Below, piece after piece: positions 6,118-15,900 of a stretch of 25,635 nt of DNA. Origin of the DNA: Alphaproteobacteria bacterium (GTDB lineage: Bacteria; Pseudomonadota; Alphaproteobacteria; Micavibrionales; Micavibrionaceae); assembly GCA_030432775.1 (NCBI GenBank), contig JAUILO010000010.1, positions 1-25,635 on the forward strand, given 5' to 3'. A program made the translations under genes and the position numbers. Every line of letters starts with the position of its first letter. Within the stretch, counting starts at the first letter, position 1. Below the pieces are notes generated by a model, which saw only the letters and a list, made by a program, of their open reading frames with translations, was not told the origin of the DNA and searched no databases.

Positions 6118-7878
6118 CTAGCCGAAATAATGTACCGGAAAACCAAGCACCGCGTCTTGGCCATGTGTCACGCATTCTGCCAACCCAAAGCTTTGCGGCA
6201 AGATATGCTGTAGATAAAAGGACGCAGTGCCAAGCTTTTCACTATGAAAATCAACATCGATACCGTTCTCAATTTGAGTTTTGGCCGCAGCAGCAATCTT
6301 TGCCATCATCACACCGCCCAGCACATAACCGAAAAGATGCAAATACGGAACGTTAACAGCCATGCCATTTTTGATATCCATTGCGATCAAATCCTTCGTT
6401 GCAGCTTCAAGCAGCGACAGACCTTTGGACAACATATCTTTTGAAACAGCAAACTCCTCACCATCCAGTGCATCTATCGCAGAAGACAGACCCTTGATAT
6501 AATCCAGCGCAAAAGCACCGCCATCTCGTAGAATTTTCCTGCCATGCAAATCCATCGCCTGAATACTATTGGTTCCCTCATAAATCGGAAGGATGCGGGC
6601 ATCACGATAAAATTGCGCTGCTCCGGCTTCCTCGATAAAGCCCATACCGCCATGCACCTGCACGCCTAATGAGGCAACGTCAACACTGCGATCTGTACAC
6701 CAGGCCTTTACAACAGGGGTTAAAAGCTCTGCCTTTATCTTGTCTTCCTTACTGCCGTCCGCAGATAAATCGAGCGCCAGCACCGCTTCATACGCAATCG
6801 CACGTCCTGCTTGCGTCAATGCTTTCATGGTAAGCAACATACGTTTTATATCAGCGTGTTCGATAATCGGTACACGTTTATCCGAACCAGAACCAGCCAA
6901 AGCGCCCTGAACCCGTTCTTTAGCGTAGGACACAGCATGTTGATATGCCCGTTCTGATAATGCCACGCCCTGTAGACCAACAGACAGGCGTGCATTGTTC
7001 ATCATCACGAACATATATTTCAAACCTTCATTTTCCTGGCCAACAAGATAGCCCGTCGCGCCGCCATTATCGCCATATTGCAATGTACAGGTTGGCGATG
7101 CATGAATACCCAGCTTATGTTCCAGCCCCGTCACATAAACATCATTACGTTCGCCCGGCGTACCGTTTTCATCCGGAATAAACTTTGGAACAATAAACAT
7201 TGAAATCCCCTTCGTGCCTTCTGGTGCATCGGGGGTTCTGGCAAGCACTGTATGAATGATATTATCCGTCATATCGTGTTCGCCATATGTGATAAATATT
7301 TTCTGTCCGGAGATCAGATAAGATCCGTCATCTTGTTTTACAGCTTTGGAATTAATTGTGCCTAGATCAGAACCAGCATGTGGCTCTGTTAAATTCATGG
7401 TACCGGCCCATTCGCCAGAAATCAGTTTTTCAAGATATGTTTTCTTTTGCACTTCGGTGCCGTAAATCGAGATAGCCTCTACAGCGGCCTGCGTCAAAAG
7501 CGGACATAAACCAAAAGATGTATTCGCGCTCTGCCACATTTCCTGCGTGCCAAAAGCCAGCACCCAAGGCAGACCTTGCCCGCCATATTCGGGATCAAAA
7601 GGAACGCCGTTCCAGCCATTATCACGATATTTTGCGTAAAATTCCTTGAAGCCGTCTGCTGTTTTAACCGATTGTCCATCCAGCACAGCGCCCTGACGAT
7701 CTGCCGGAGCATTTAACGGCGCCAGCTCTTCAGAAGCAAGACGTCCGGCCTCACCCAGAATTGCTTCGACCATTTCATCATCCAGCTCACCAGCCTGTAC
7801 GATCGGCAACGATTTAAAATCAACCACATGTCTTAATAAAAAAAGCATATCCTTTACAGGCGCTCTATATTCACTCAT
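6118..7878 (-). CDS. Acyl-CoA dehydrogenase, long form with C-terminal extension
   Basis: A 586-residue FAD enzyme that introduces the 2,3-double bond in acyl-CoA during beta-oxidation. Domain order is a short N-terminal extension (MSEYRAPVKDM, typical of this subfamily), an alpha-helical N-terminal domain, a middle beta domain with LTEPHAGSDLG (163-173), and a C-terminal helical domain with QVHGGMGF (407-414). The catalytic glutamate is probably E434 in PIYEGTNSIQ. The last 100 residues fit the extra acetyl-CoA-dehydrogenase-like C-terminal domain. The start is put at 7878 because MSEYRAP matches how relatives begin. The frame stays open to 7953, but the extra 25 residues look non-native. 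The chain-length preference cannot be read from sequence. It is divergent from the transglycosylase gene. Confidence 0.9.
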   Translation of the reverse strand: MSEYRAPVKDMLFLLRHVVDFKSLPIVQAGELDDEMVEAILGEAGRLASEELAPLNAPADRQGAVLDGQSVKTADGFKEFYAKYRDNGWNGVPFDPEYGGQGLPWVLAFGTQEMWQSANTSFGLCPLLTQAAVEAISIYGTEVQKKTYLEKLISGEWAGTMNLTEPHAGSDLGTINSKAVKQDDGSYLISGQKIFITYGEHDMTDNIIHTVLARTPDAPEGTKGISMFIVPKFIPDENGTPGERNDVYVTGLEHKLGIHASPTCTLQYGDNGGATGYLVGQENEGLKYMFVMMNNARLSVGLQGVALSERAYQHAVSYAKERVQGALAGSGSDKRVPIIEHADIKRMLLTMKALTQAGRAIAYEAVLALDLSADGSKEDKIKAELLTPVVKAWCTDRSVDVASLGVQVHGGMGFIEEAGAAQFYRDARILPIYEGTNSIQAMDLHGRKILRDGGAFALDYIKGLSSAIDALDGEEFAVSKDMLSKGLSLLEAATKDLIAMDIKNGMAVNVPYLHLFGYVLGGVMMAKIAAAAKTQIENGIDVDFHSEKLGTASFYLQHILPQSFGLAECVTHGQDAVLGFPVHYFG

Positions 7879-7995
7879 CAGCATATATCCATAAATTTTA
7901 ACACGACTTAACAGCCTAAGATTGTAACCGCTTTTTCGCGTTCTGACCATCAATATGGGACAAATTTTCTGCTTGTTCCGGTTTTGGCATGTATT

Positions 7996-8023
7996 TTGCG
8001 AAGTCTATACATAGGAATATTAT
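7996..8023 (+). promoter_or_regulatory. Probable promoter of the transglycosylase gene
   Basis: TTGCGA (7996-8001, four of six) and TATTAT (8018-8023, five of six) are separated by 16 bp. They lie about 30 bp before the ATG at 8054, inside the divergent spacer with the acyl-CoA dehydrogenase gene. Confidence 0.4.
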
Positions 8024-8053
8024 AACCGCTAGAGGTTAAACAAGGACTTAACA

Positions 8054-9172
8054 ATGGTAATGACAGAAAATGTCATAAATAACAGTCAGTTAGATGCGCT
8101 CAGGCAACAAGCCGGGCCACGCGTTACTGCGGCCATTCAAAAGGCAAGTGTACGCACGGGGGTCGATTTTTCCTACCTGATGAAACAAGCTGCCGCCGAG
8201 AGCAGCTTTGATCCGGAGGTCAAAGCCACAACAAGCAGTGCCACAGGCCTATACCAATTCATTGACAAAACATGGATGAATATGGTGCGCGACCATGGCA
8301 GCAAACACGGCTTACAAGAATATGCACAGGCCATTGATAGAAATGGTAATGTCTCTGACCCCGTCACAAGACAAGAGATATTAGAGCTGCGCAAAGATCC
8401 GCAAACAGCATCGGTTATGGCAGCAGAATTTGCATCATCCAATAAAAATTACCTCGAGCGTTATGCTGGGCTCGAAGACACAGATATCGGCACAACCGAG
8501 CTTTACTTTGCGCATTTCATGGGTGCTGGCGGTGCCTCGGCATTTTTGAAAGCCAATGAAGATACCCCTCTTGCCAGAGCTGCTGATTTATTCCCCAGAG
8601 AAGCCCGCGCCAACCGGAATGTATTCTATGATCCGCAAAGCGGCGAAGCCCGCACCATTGCACAGGTATATGATTTGTTCGACAAAAAATTCGGTGATGA
8701 TTATAACGCAGCGCCATCCAGCCAGACACCACCCCAAACAACACTGGCACAAAGCCAGAATAATCAGAAAGCCTATAGCATCCACCCACAAGAATATTTC
8801 CGTCCACTGGCCGCCCATAACAATACCGCACTTCATAACGGCCCATATGCCGCCATGCTGCAAGGATCAAGCACCATGGATGTTTTGCAATTTGGTGACA
8901 CACAAACAAATGATGCGGCAAGCGACACAGATATCTGGCAACAGGCTATGGATGAAAATGCTGCACTTTCCATCGGCTTTTTAAAGAACCTGACAACCAA
9001 CCCTGTTGAAACCATGATACTGGCAAACTTGACCCATAGTAACGCCAGTAACACCCGCACGGACAGTGCAAATAAAAATAGAAATGAGGAGGCAGTTTAT
9101 GATGAAAACCGCCTCTCCCGGCTGGATTTTTTCAAAGATAAATTTGAAAATGCACCTTCACAAAGTCTGTAA
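8054..9172 (+). CDS. Lytic transglycosylase (SLT domain) protein without an obvious signal peptide
   Basis: A 372-residue protein. Residues 20-190 match the goose-lysozyme-like SLT fold. The catalytic glutamate is probably E49 in AAAESSFDP, followed by SSATGLYQFI (61-70), the family's GLxQ motif, and later LYFAHFMGAGGASAFL. Such enzymes cleave peptidoglycan glycan strands to give 1,6-anhydromuramic ends, the substrate pool that AnmK (encoded at 10211-11368) recycles. The C-terminal 150 residues are Asn/Gln/Thr-rich and low in complexity. There is no N-terminal hydrophobic signal: the protein starts MVMTENVINNSQLDAL. Export may therefore use another route, or the enzyme may act from a machine. 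An AAGGA ribosome site lies 7 nt upstream of the ATG at 8054; the ATG at 8060 is an alternative. Confidence 0.82.
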   Translation: MVMTENVINNSQLDALRQQAGPRVTAAIQKASVRTGVDFSYLMKQAAAESSFDPEVKATTSSATGLYQFIDKTWMNMVRDHGSKHGLQEYAQAIDRNGNVSDPVTRQEILELRKDPQTASVMAAEFASSNKNYLERYAGLEDTDIGTTELYFAHFMGAGGASAFLKANEDTPLARAADLFPREARANRNVFYDPQSGEARTIAQVYDLFDKKFGDDYNAAPSSQTPPQTTLAQSQNNQKAYSIHPQEYFRPLAAHNNTALHNGPYAAMLQGSSTMDVLQFGDTQTNDAASDTDIWQQAMDENAALSIGFLKNLTTNPVETMILANLTHSNASNTRTDSANKNRNEEAVYDENRLSRLDFFKDKFENAPSQSL

Positions 9173-9188
9173 AATTTGTTTCTGGAAT

Positions 9189-10211
9189 TTATGATTTTCC
9201 GCTTTGTGCGGCGCGTGACAAACGATCATTAATCGCAACACCAATCCCCATACGCGGTATTGGCATCACAGCAATAGCGCTATGTTCAGCACGGTCCAGA
9301 TTATGAAGCATGCGGAACAAATTGGCTGCCGCTTCGTTTAAATCCGATGTTTCGCTCAAATTGCTACGCGAGCAATCCGGCAAATCCTTTGCTGCGCCGC
9401 CGCCTTTAATACCCATAAATTTATCCGAACCAAAAGCAAGTAAAGCCTCACCCGGATTCAAATCAACCGCGTTCATGCGCACTGATATAGACGGCGCATA
9501 ATGCTGCAGCAATTGTCCGGGTGATTTTACCGTTTCGCCCTCTATATGTGTACCTGACACCTTGATATCATACCCTAAAACAGAAGAAATTTGTTCGGCT
9601 GTAATTGCGCCAAACCGAAGCAGTACCGGCTCTGAACCACTTAAATCCAGCACGGTTGATTCAAGGCCAACCTCGCAATTTCCTGCGGCTAACACCATAT
9701 CCACAGCATTGCCGAGCGAACCGACAACATGAACGGGCGCTGTCGGGCTTAAACGTCCGGATTTATTTGCGCTTGGCGCAGCAACCGGTACCCCGCATTC
9801 TTTTAAAAATGACTGCGCGATTTTATGGGCAGGCACGCGTACAGCCAATGTAGGCAAACCGGCACTACATAGCTCAGAAATTTTACACCCCTGAACCTGT
9901 GGCAAGACAAAGCTGATTGGCCCAGGCCAGAAATGACTCGCCAGCAGGCGCGCTGTTTCATTAAACTCGACATATTCGGGCAGTTGATCCGGATCATGAA
10001 AATGAACGATCAACGGATTAAAATCCGGACGCTCCTTTGCGGCAAAAATACGTGCCACGGCCTGACCATTCAGGGCATTTGCGCCAAGTCCGTACACAGT
10101 TTCAGTGGGAAATGCGACAAGACCGCCATCTTGTATAATCTGCGCGGCCTGACGCACAGCGCCTGCACCTGCTTTTATCAGCGAAGATTGCTTTTGTTCA
10201 GCCGCACTCAT
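9189..10211 (-). CDS. tsaC: L-threonylcarbamoyladenylate synthase (Sua5-type)
   Basis: A 340-residue protein. The N-terminal YrdC/TsaC domain (about 15-205) makes threonylcarbamoyl-AMP from threonine, bicarbonate and ATP, the first step of t6A37 in ANN-reading tRNAs. Visible motifs are FPTETVYGLGANA (34-46), the K59-R61 pair in KERPDFNPL, and APSANKSGRLSPT (from residue 145). The C-terminal 120 residues form the extra Sua5 domain, so this is the long Sua5 form and not the short TsaC. Its start codon overlaps the stop of anmK by one base (TAATG), which suggests translational coupling. It converges on the transglycosylase gene, leaving 16 bp between them. Confidence 0.93.
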   Translation of the reverse strand: MSAAEQKQSSLIKAGAGAVRQAAQIIQDGGLVAFPTETVYGLGANALNGQAVARIFAAKERPDFNPLIVHFHDPDQLPEYVEFNETARLLASHFWPGPISFVLPQVQGCKISELCSAGLPTLAVRVPAHKIAQSFLKECGVPVAAPSANKSGRLSPTAPVHVVGSLGNAVDMVLAAGNCEVGLESTVLDLSGSEPVLLRFGAITAEQISSVLGYDIKVSGTHIEGETVKSPGQLLQHYAPSISVRMNAVDLNPGEALLAFGSDKFMGIKGGGAAKDLPDCSRSNLSETSDLNEAAANLFRMLHNLDRAEHSAIAVMPIPRMGIGVAINDRLSRAAQSGKS

Positions 10212-11368
10212 TACGCACTCTTTTGCTTATCTATTACAGTCGACATTCCGGATTCTGCCTTATGCAGCACCCCGCCAGTTTGCGGTACTTTTACACCTGT
10301 TGTTTTCGGCAGGCTGAGCGGAAGGTTCTTCAACGACCTCACAGCAAGATACGCAAACCCCTGAGCTTCCATCGCATCACCATCCCAGCCAAGCGTATCC
10401 GCGCTTTCAACATTGATATTCAATTTATCAGCAAGTCTTTTCATCATAAATTTATTGTGCCGTCCGCCGCCGCCGACATATAAGGATTTTGGCTTTTCGG
10501 GCAATAAATCAAAACCAAGACAAACAGCATCAACGCTAAATGCCGCAAGTGTCGCAGCGCCATCTTCAACGGACAAGCCGCTTACAATATCAGAGCTCCA
10601 CTCATCCCTATCCAGTGATTTTGGTGCAGGTTTTGTGAAATATGCACCGGCCAGTAGTGCATCCAAAATGGATTGTTGCACTATGCCGCTTGCGGCCAGC
10701 GCGCCATCGTGATCAAAATTCTGACCTGTATTTTTATAAACCCAGTCATCAAGCAAGGCGTTGCCTGTTCCGGTATCAAACGCAATCACCGAATCTTCAC
10801 TTGTTGTTTCAGCGGCGATATAGGTAATATTCGACACCCCGCCAATATTCAGAATTGCCACAGGCTTTTCAAGCCTGGCCGCCAGAACTTTATGATATAG
10901 CGGAATAAGCGGCGCGCCTTGACCGCCTGCGCGCATATCAGCGCTCCTGAAATCATTCACAACATCCGTGCCGGTAATGGCCGCCATTAACGCGCCAGAT
11001 CCGATCTGCCAAGTAAAACCATTATCCGGATCATGAAACATTGTCTGTCCATGAAAACCGATAACATCAATATCAACATCTAGAGGAAAGCGAGCCAGAA
11101 AAGTTTGTACGGCGCTGGCCTGAAAGCGGGTAATCTCCTGCGCCAAAATTTCAACGGAACCATCAACATCACTGCGTTTGCCCAGATGCGTTTTAATCGC
11201 CGCGCGCAGTAAATCCGAATACGGAACACTCAAAAACCCCAAAGGCTCGCAGTAATCTACACCATCAGTGCGCACGCAAGCCACATCCACACCATCAAAC
11301 GAAGTGCCGGACATCAAGCCGATGGCTGTATATACATCTTGTGTGGTTTCTGTTTTTTTTATACCCAT
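10211..11368 (-). CDS. anmK: Anhydro-N-acetylmuramic acid kinase
   Basis: A 385-residue sugar kinase of the ASKHA fold. AnmK hydrolyses the 1,6-anhydro ring and phosphorylates anhydro-MurNAc from lytic-transglycosylase products to MurNAc-6-phosphate for cell-wall recycling. Motifs are GLMSGTSFDGVDVA (17-30, ATP and sugar site), NDFRSADMRAGGQGAPL (138-154, with the likely catalytic Asp in the DFRSAD segment), NIGGVSN (174-180) and FDTGTGN (197-203). Length is normal. It is divergent from tyrS across 115 bp, an arrangement common in alphaproteobacteria, and overlaps tsaC downstream. A run of eight A lies in codons 3-6 on the coding strand; the frame is intact here. Confidence 0.95.
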   Translation of the reverse strand: MGIKKTETTQDVYTAIGLMSGTSFDGVDVACVRTDGVDYCEPLGFLSVPYSDLLRAAIKTHLGKRSDVDGSVEILAQEITRFQASAVQTFLARFPLDVDIDVIGFHGQTMFHDPDNGFTWQIGSGALMAAITGTDVVNDFRSADMRAGGQGAPLIPLYHKVLAARLEKPVAILNIGGVSNITYIAAETTSEDSVIAFDTGTGNALLDDWVYKNTGQNFDHDGALAASGIVQQSILDALLAGAYFTKPAPKSLDRDEWSSDIVSGLSVEDGAATLAAFSVDAVCLGFDLLPEKPKSLYVGGGGRHNKFMMKRLADKLNINVESADTLGWDGDAMEAQGFAYLAVRSLKNLPLSLPKTTGVKVPQTGGVLHKAESGMSTVIDKQKSA

Positions 11369-11382
11369 ATCAAACCTGCAGC

Positions 11383-11410
11383 ACTATTTAGCCTTTACTA
11401 TTTAGTCTTT
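11383..11410. repeat. 14-bp tandem repeat between anmK and tyrS
   Basis: ACTATTTAGCCTTT (11383-11396) is followed without a gap by ACTATTTAGTCTTT (11397-11410), one mismatch in 14. It lies in the divergent promoter spacer, 15 bp upstream of the anmK start and 74 bp before tyrS. It could be an operator or a slippage product. Confidence 0.75.
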
Positions 11411-11483
11411 CTAACCTTTATGTTATCTAACACAGAGAACTATTCAATCACAAAGAAACAAAATTATTATCGGACAGTACATT

Positions 11484-12743
11484 ATGACATCATTTAAATC
11501 AGATTTCTTGCAAGTCATGCAAAGCAGAGGCTTTATCCATCAATGTAGCGATCTTGAGACATTGGACGCAAAACTCTCATCAGGGCCACAAAGCGCCTAT
11601 ATCGGTTTTGACGCTACAGCCAAAAGCTTTCATGTTGGTAATCTTGTACAGATTATGATGCTTTACTGGTTCCAGCAAACAGGCAACAAGCCGTACACAT
11701 TAATGGGTGGCGGCACGACAAAAGTCGGTGATCCATCCGGTAAGGACGAGATGCGTAAAATGCTGACTGATGAAGCAATTGACGATAATATCACGGCACT
11801 ACAAAACGTATTCGCACAATTCCTGACCTATGGCTCTGGTGAGACAGATGCTGTGATGGTAAATAATGACGAGTGGCTCAAAGACATTCAATACATTCCT
11901 TTCCTGCGTGATTTCGGCAAGCATTTTTCTATCAATAGAATGCTGACATTTGAATCCGTCAAACAACGCCTTGATCGTGAACAATCACTGAGCTTCCTTG
12001 AATTTAACTACATGATCTTGCAAGGTTATGACTTCGTCGAGTTGAATAAACGCCATGACGTTATCCTGCAAATGGGCGGATCTGACCAATGGGGCAATAT
12101 TCTTAACGGTGTTGAACTTGGCCGCAAAAGCGCCCAGGCCGAGCTTTTTGCGCTCACAACACCACTGATCACAACATCATCCGGCGCGAAGATGGGTAAA
12201 ACGGCTGATGGCGCTGTGTGGCTGAGCAAAGATATGCTGCCTGCCTATGATTACTACCAGTTCTGGCGCAATTGTGATGATGCCGATGTCGGCAGATTCT
12301 TGAAAATTTTCACAACCCTGCCGATTAGCGAGATCGATCGCCTTGAAAAACTGGAAGGGCAAGAGATTAACGAAGCCAAGAAAATCCTGGCCTTCGAAGC
12401 CACCAAGCTTTGCCATGACGAGCAATCTGCCACAGATGCCGCAAAGACAGCGCTAGAAGTATTTGAAAAAGGCGGCACAGGTGATGAGCTGCCATCTATT
12501 GCTTACGATAAATCGACCCTTGAACAAGGCGTAGCCTTTATTGATATCACCTGTGATCTCGGCCTTACGAAATCAAAGGGCGAAGCACGCCGTATCATTC
12601 AGCAAGGCGGCGCTAAAGTAAACGATAACCCGATCGCAGATCCGGCACATACAATCAGCACAGCTGATTTTTCCGATGACGGGCAGGTCAAAATTTCGAC
12701 CAGTAAAAAGAAACACGCATTGGTTTTGGTCAAGAGCGCCTGA
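11484..12743 (+). CDS. tyrS: Tyrosyl-tRNA synthetase
   Basis: A 419-residue class I aminoacyl-tRNA synthetase that charges tRNA-Tyr. The HIGH-type motif is H50-V-G-N53, and the tyrosine/ATP pocket segment GGSDQWGNI lies at 198-206. The KMSKS-type loop reads K236-M-G-K-T240, a normal variant for bacterial TyrS. The last 70 residues form an S4-like RNA-binding domain (LTKSKGEARRIIQQGGAKVN). Length matches the TyrS1 group. The ATG at 11484 has only a weak upstream GGACAG. A terminator follows at 12769. Confidence 0.96.
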   Translation: MTSFKSDFLQVMQSRGFIHQCSDLETLDAKLSSGPQSAYIGFDATAKSFHVGNLVQIMMLYWFQQTGNKPYTLMGGGTTKVGDPSGKDEMRKMLTDEAIDDNITALQNVFAQFLTYGSGETDAVMVNNDEWLKDIQYIPFLRDFGKHFSINRMLTFESVKQRLDREQSLSFLEFNYMILQGYDFVELNKRHDVILQMGGSDQWGNILNGVELGRKSAQAELFALTTPLITTSSGAKMGKTADGAVWLSKDMLPAYDYYQFWRNCDDADVGRFLKIFTTLPISEIDRLEKLEGQEINEAKKILAFEATKLCHDEQSATDAAKTALEVFEKGGTGDELPSIAYDKSTLEQGVAFIDITCDLGLTKSKGEARRIIQQGGAKVNDNPIADPAHTISTADFSDDGQVKISTSKKKHALVLVKSA

Positions 12744-12768
12744 ATCAAATGCGCTAGAGATGAATATG

Positions 12769-12802
12769 GCGACTATGTGTAAATATACATAGCCGCTTTT
12801 TT
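12769..12802 (+). terminator. Rho-independent terminator of tyrS
   Basis: CTATGT (12773-12778) pairs with ACATAG (12787-12792), extended inward by GTA/TAT with one wobble and outward by GCG (12769-12771) with CGC (12794-12796) across a mismatch. Six T follow the stem. The T-tract is on the plus strand only, so it serves tyrS and not the convergent gene. Confidence 0.8.
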
Positions 12803-12890
12803 CTTATGCGCACGTTATTGACACGTTCTTACCTATATAGATTTTTTACAAAACAAACCGATTTTTATCAGAGCAATCAGAAACAACAAC

Positions 12891-12916
12891 ATAAGCGCTA
12901 CTGAATAAGCGCTACT
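12891..12916. repeat. 12-bp direct repeat at the YhdP-like stop codon
   Basis: ATAAGCGCTACT occurs at 12891-12902 and 12905-12916, a 14-bp period. The second copy covers the minus-strand stop codon (12912-12914). It is probably a small slippage duplication. Confidence 0.6.
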
Positions 12917-15900
12917 TATCCTTTTTCTCGTCTTCGAATAACAAACGGCGCAAAATACCGGGTGCTAGCGCCGATAAAGGGTTCACATTGACCTGAGGAT
13001 CGCTCACAGTGCCTTTAACGGTGTAAGTTGCGGCAAGTACCGCACCATCTTTACCACCGGCCAATATATCGCCTACAATCGGTATATTGCTGACAAAGCT
13101 GTTAATTAGGCTCAGCGGCACAATGGTTCCGGACATATCCCACTTATCCTTGATTTGATCAACACTGCCATCAAAGGTCAACCGCAGCGAAGCAGCCGAT
13201 GCCTTGCCGGAGCTAAAGCTCCAGATATCGCCACCATCCATTAACCTCCATCCAAAACCGGATTCAAGCCGTGAAAAATTCATACCGTCACCGGATAACA
13301 GCGCCGGAATAGCGGCTGGCCCCGCCAGACTTAAAAGCCTGCCCAGAACAGGCGCATTGACCACTTTGAAATCAGCGATCTGGACATCGCCTTCAATTTT
13401 GGCATCAAGCCCGACTTCCTTGGCCTCGCCATAAAGCGCCAATTTACCGCCGCGCATATCTTTATATATATCAAAAGAGCGCAAGAGTGCCCCTGCATCA
13501 TCCGCCTCCAGACGCAGAGTCATAAGGTTTTGTTCATTGGGCTTGTATCGTAGATAGACTTCGCCTTTACCAGCAATACCATCCATTTCAAAACGCTGCA
13601 TCTTGCCTTGCTTATTGAAATCGAAATAAACCTTAGCCTTATCAACCGTATATAGCTCATGCGTACGGATTTTATCCGTTTCCAGCAATGCGATAATGCG
13701 CGGCCCAGTATAAGGCAAGTCTTTTTCTGATGCAGCCTTCTTCTGTCCTTCTTTTTTGTCATCGCCGCTATCGCGAAGGAACGGACGCGCATCAAAGAAC
13801 GGCCCTTTAAGCTGGGCACGCACGGCATCATCCTTATCAATTTCAAATTCAATCGATACATTTGTTTCAAAAAGCTTGAAAGAAGGGATCTGCCCTTTGT
13901 CAAGCTCGCTGCCCTCGCCGTCAGGTCGGAAGGTCAGACGCGCATTCTTAATATCAAGATCAGCCGTTTTCACAGCCAGCTCTCGAACTTCGCGAATACG
14001 GCCACTATCAATGGCAATAGAGCCTGTTGCCGTCCCTGCACTGGCTGATGGTTTACGGTAATCAAACGGATCAAGCTTAATAACCGAATTTTTAAGGTCT
14101 CCCTTAAAAACGGCCTCGGCGTGATTATCATCAAACTGTGTGTAGGTCACATCAACAAAAACGGGGCCTTCGACAAAATCACTCAGATCTATGCCCAGCT
14201 TATCGCGCAATACCGGATCGGCGCTTAGCGATGCATCCACCTTACTGGAATACGGGCTACCCTGTGTTTCAAGATATTGAATGTAATTGAATTTCACCGG
14301 ACGTTTATCAAGCAAGCCTTTATCACCGCTTAGAATAATCTTACCCTCTGCGGCGCTAAACTTAAACGGCCCGCCAGTTAGATCCATTTCGTTCACGACA
14401 CCAGGAAGCACGGTTTCAGACAACGTCCCCGCAACCTTTACCTTCACCTGATCCGCCAAGACATCGCGTATCGTCGGGAAAGATACATTCACCGTTACAT
14501 CCGCATCGCCCTTCACCTTATCAACAGCAATGCCAAGTTCTTCTTCACTTAACGCTATCGGTTCATCTTTTATGTAACGAAACATCGACGGAAGCGGCCC
14601 TTTTATGCCGACCTGAATATCCGCTTCGCCATCACCTGCCATAATATTGGTCAAGACTACTTTGCCTTTTTCTGCTCTCATATCCAGCAAGGATGCTGCC
14701 TCGATATGAAGTGTCAGCTCATCCGTTGTCGATAAAAACTCACCGCTGCCTTGCGCATTCACAATGGGTGATAAGGGCGCGCGGTAGTCTATATCCATGT
14801 CTTTAACGACAAAGCCTGCCTTAACATCACCGGTATCTATTTTCCAGCTCTTCTGTGATGCGGGTATGGCCTGAACACCTTCGGGGAAGTCCTGATTAAC
14901 CGATGCATCACTGACCTTATAAGCGTGTAGGCCAACATCAAGCGTCACCTCTTCAAAACGCCCCTTGGACAATTTATCAACCAGCCATTCCTTCGCACCT
15001 TCATCCTGAAACGCCGAAGGCCATAGCGGGCCAATTTGCGATTGCTCCAGTAAAGGGATACGCGCGCTGAGCGGAATTTGCAGATCTTCCGTATTTTCAG
15101 TGCTAATCTCTGTTTTGGCTTGCAACTCTACACCGCCCAACGAAATTTTTGCATTTTCCAGCTTGAGCATGTTTTTCGTATGATCATAAGAAACCTTCAA
15201 ATTCATACCATCGATTGTAACTGGCACGTCATATAACTCGGGAATGAATAACTTGCCCTGATCCGATGACAACTTCAGTCCTGCACGCTTTAACTCAAGC
15301 TCAGAACTGAGCTGTGCTTCGCTCTCAAGCGTCACCTGAATATTGTTTTCCTCAGCCCAATCAAATTCATGAACCACCTCAGATAACACCATTGGATCAA
15401 AATTCTGTAGCCCCAGTTTAAATTTTGTATCCTGCTCTGCCTCCGGAATAAAATACACTATCGATGCATTTAGTGCGGTATCTTTGCCCAAGAATTGTCC
15501 GCCTTGTGCCTGAAGATAGAGCGCTAGATTATCGGGATTGCGCTCTAAAGAAAAACCAACAGATTCAACACTCCAGATTTTACCTAACATCCGGTCATCA
15601 ACACTTAAAAAAGCATCTTCGATAATGATCGCACTCATATGATCAAATATTGCAAATAAATCAGCCTTCTGCGTATCTTCACCTTCAACAGGAATGCCAC
15701 GAACAATTGTTTCAAGTAACTCTTTGATAGAATTGCGGTCTTTGATATCCAGCGTAAATGCGCCCGTGCCATCTTGCGGTACATCCATTGCCTCCACAGG
15801 CGCTTGCAGTGGATTAACCAGGAGCTTTTCAACGTCTTCCAAAGCCGGATTAGACGCCTTTATACCCGCCATACCCATATCAAAGCTAAACGCATTATCT

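Noticed and set aside
11353..11360. Run of eight T (A on the coding strand) near the start of anmK as a possible phase-variation tract.
   Set aside because: The frame is intact, the tract is short, and anmK is not a typical phase-variable gene.
12818..12841. TTGACA between the tyrS terminator and the YhdP-like stop as a promoter for a small RNA.
   Set aside because: No -10 at an acceptable spacing was found.
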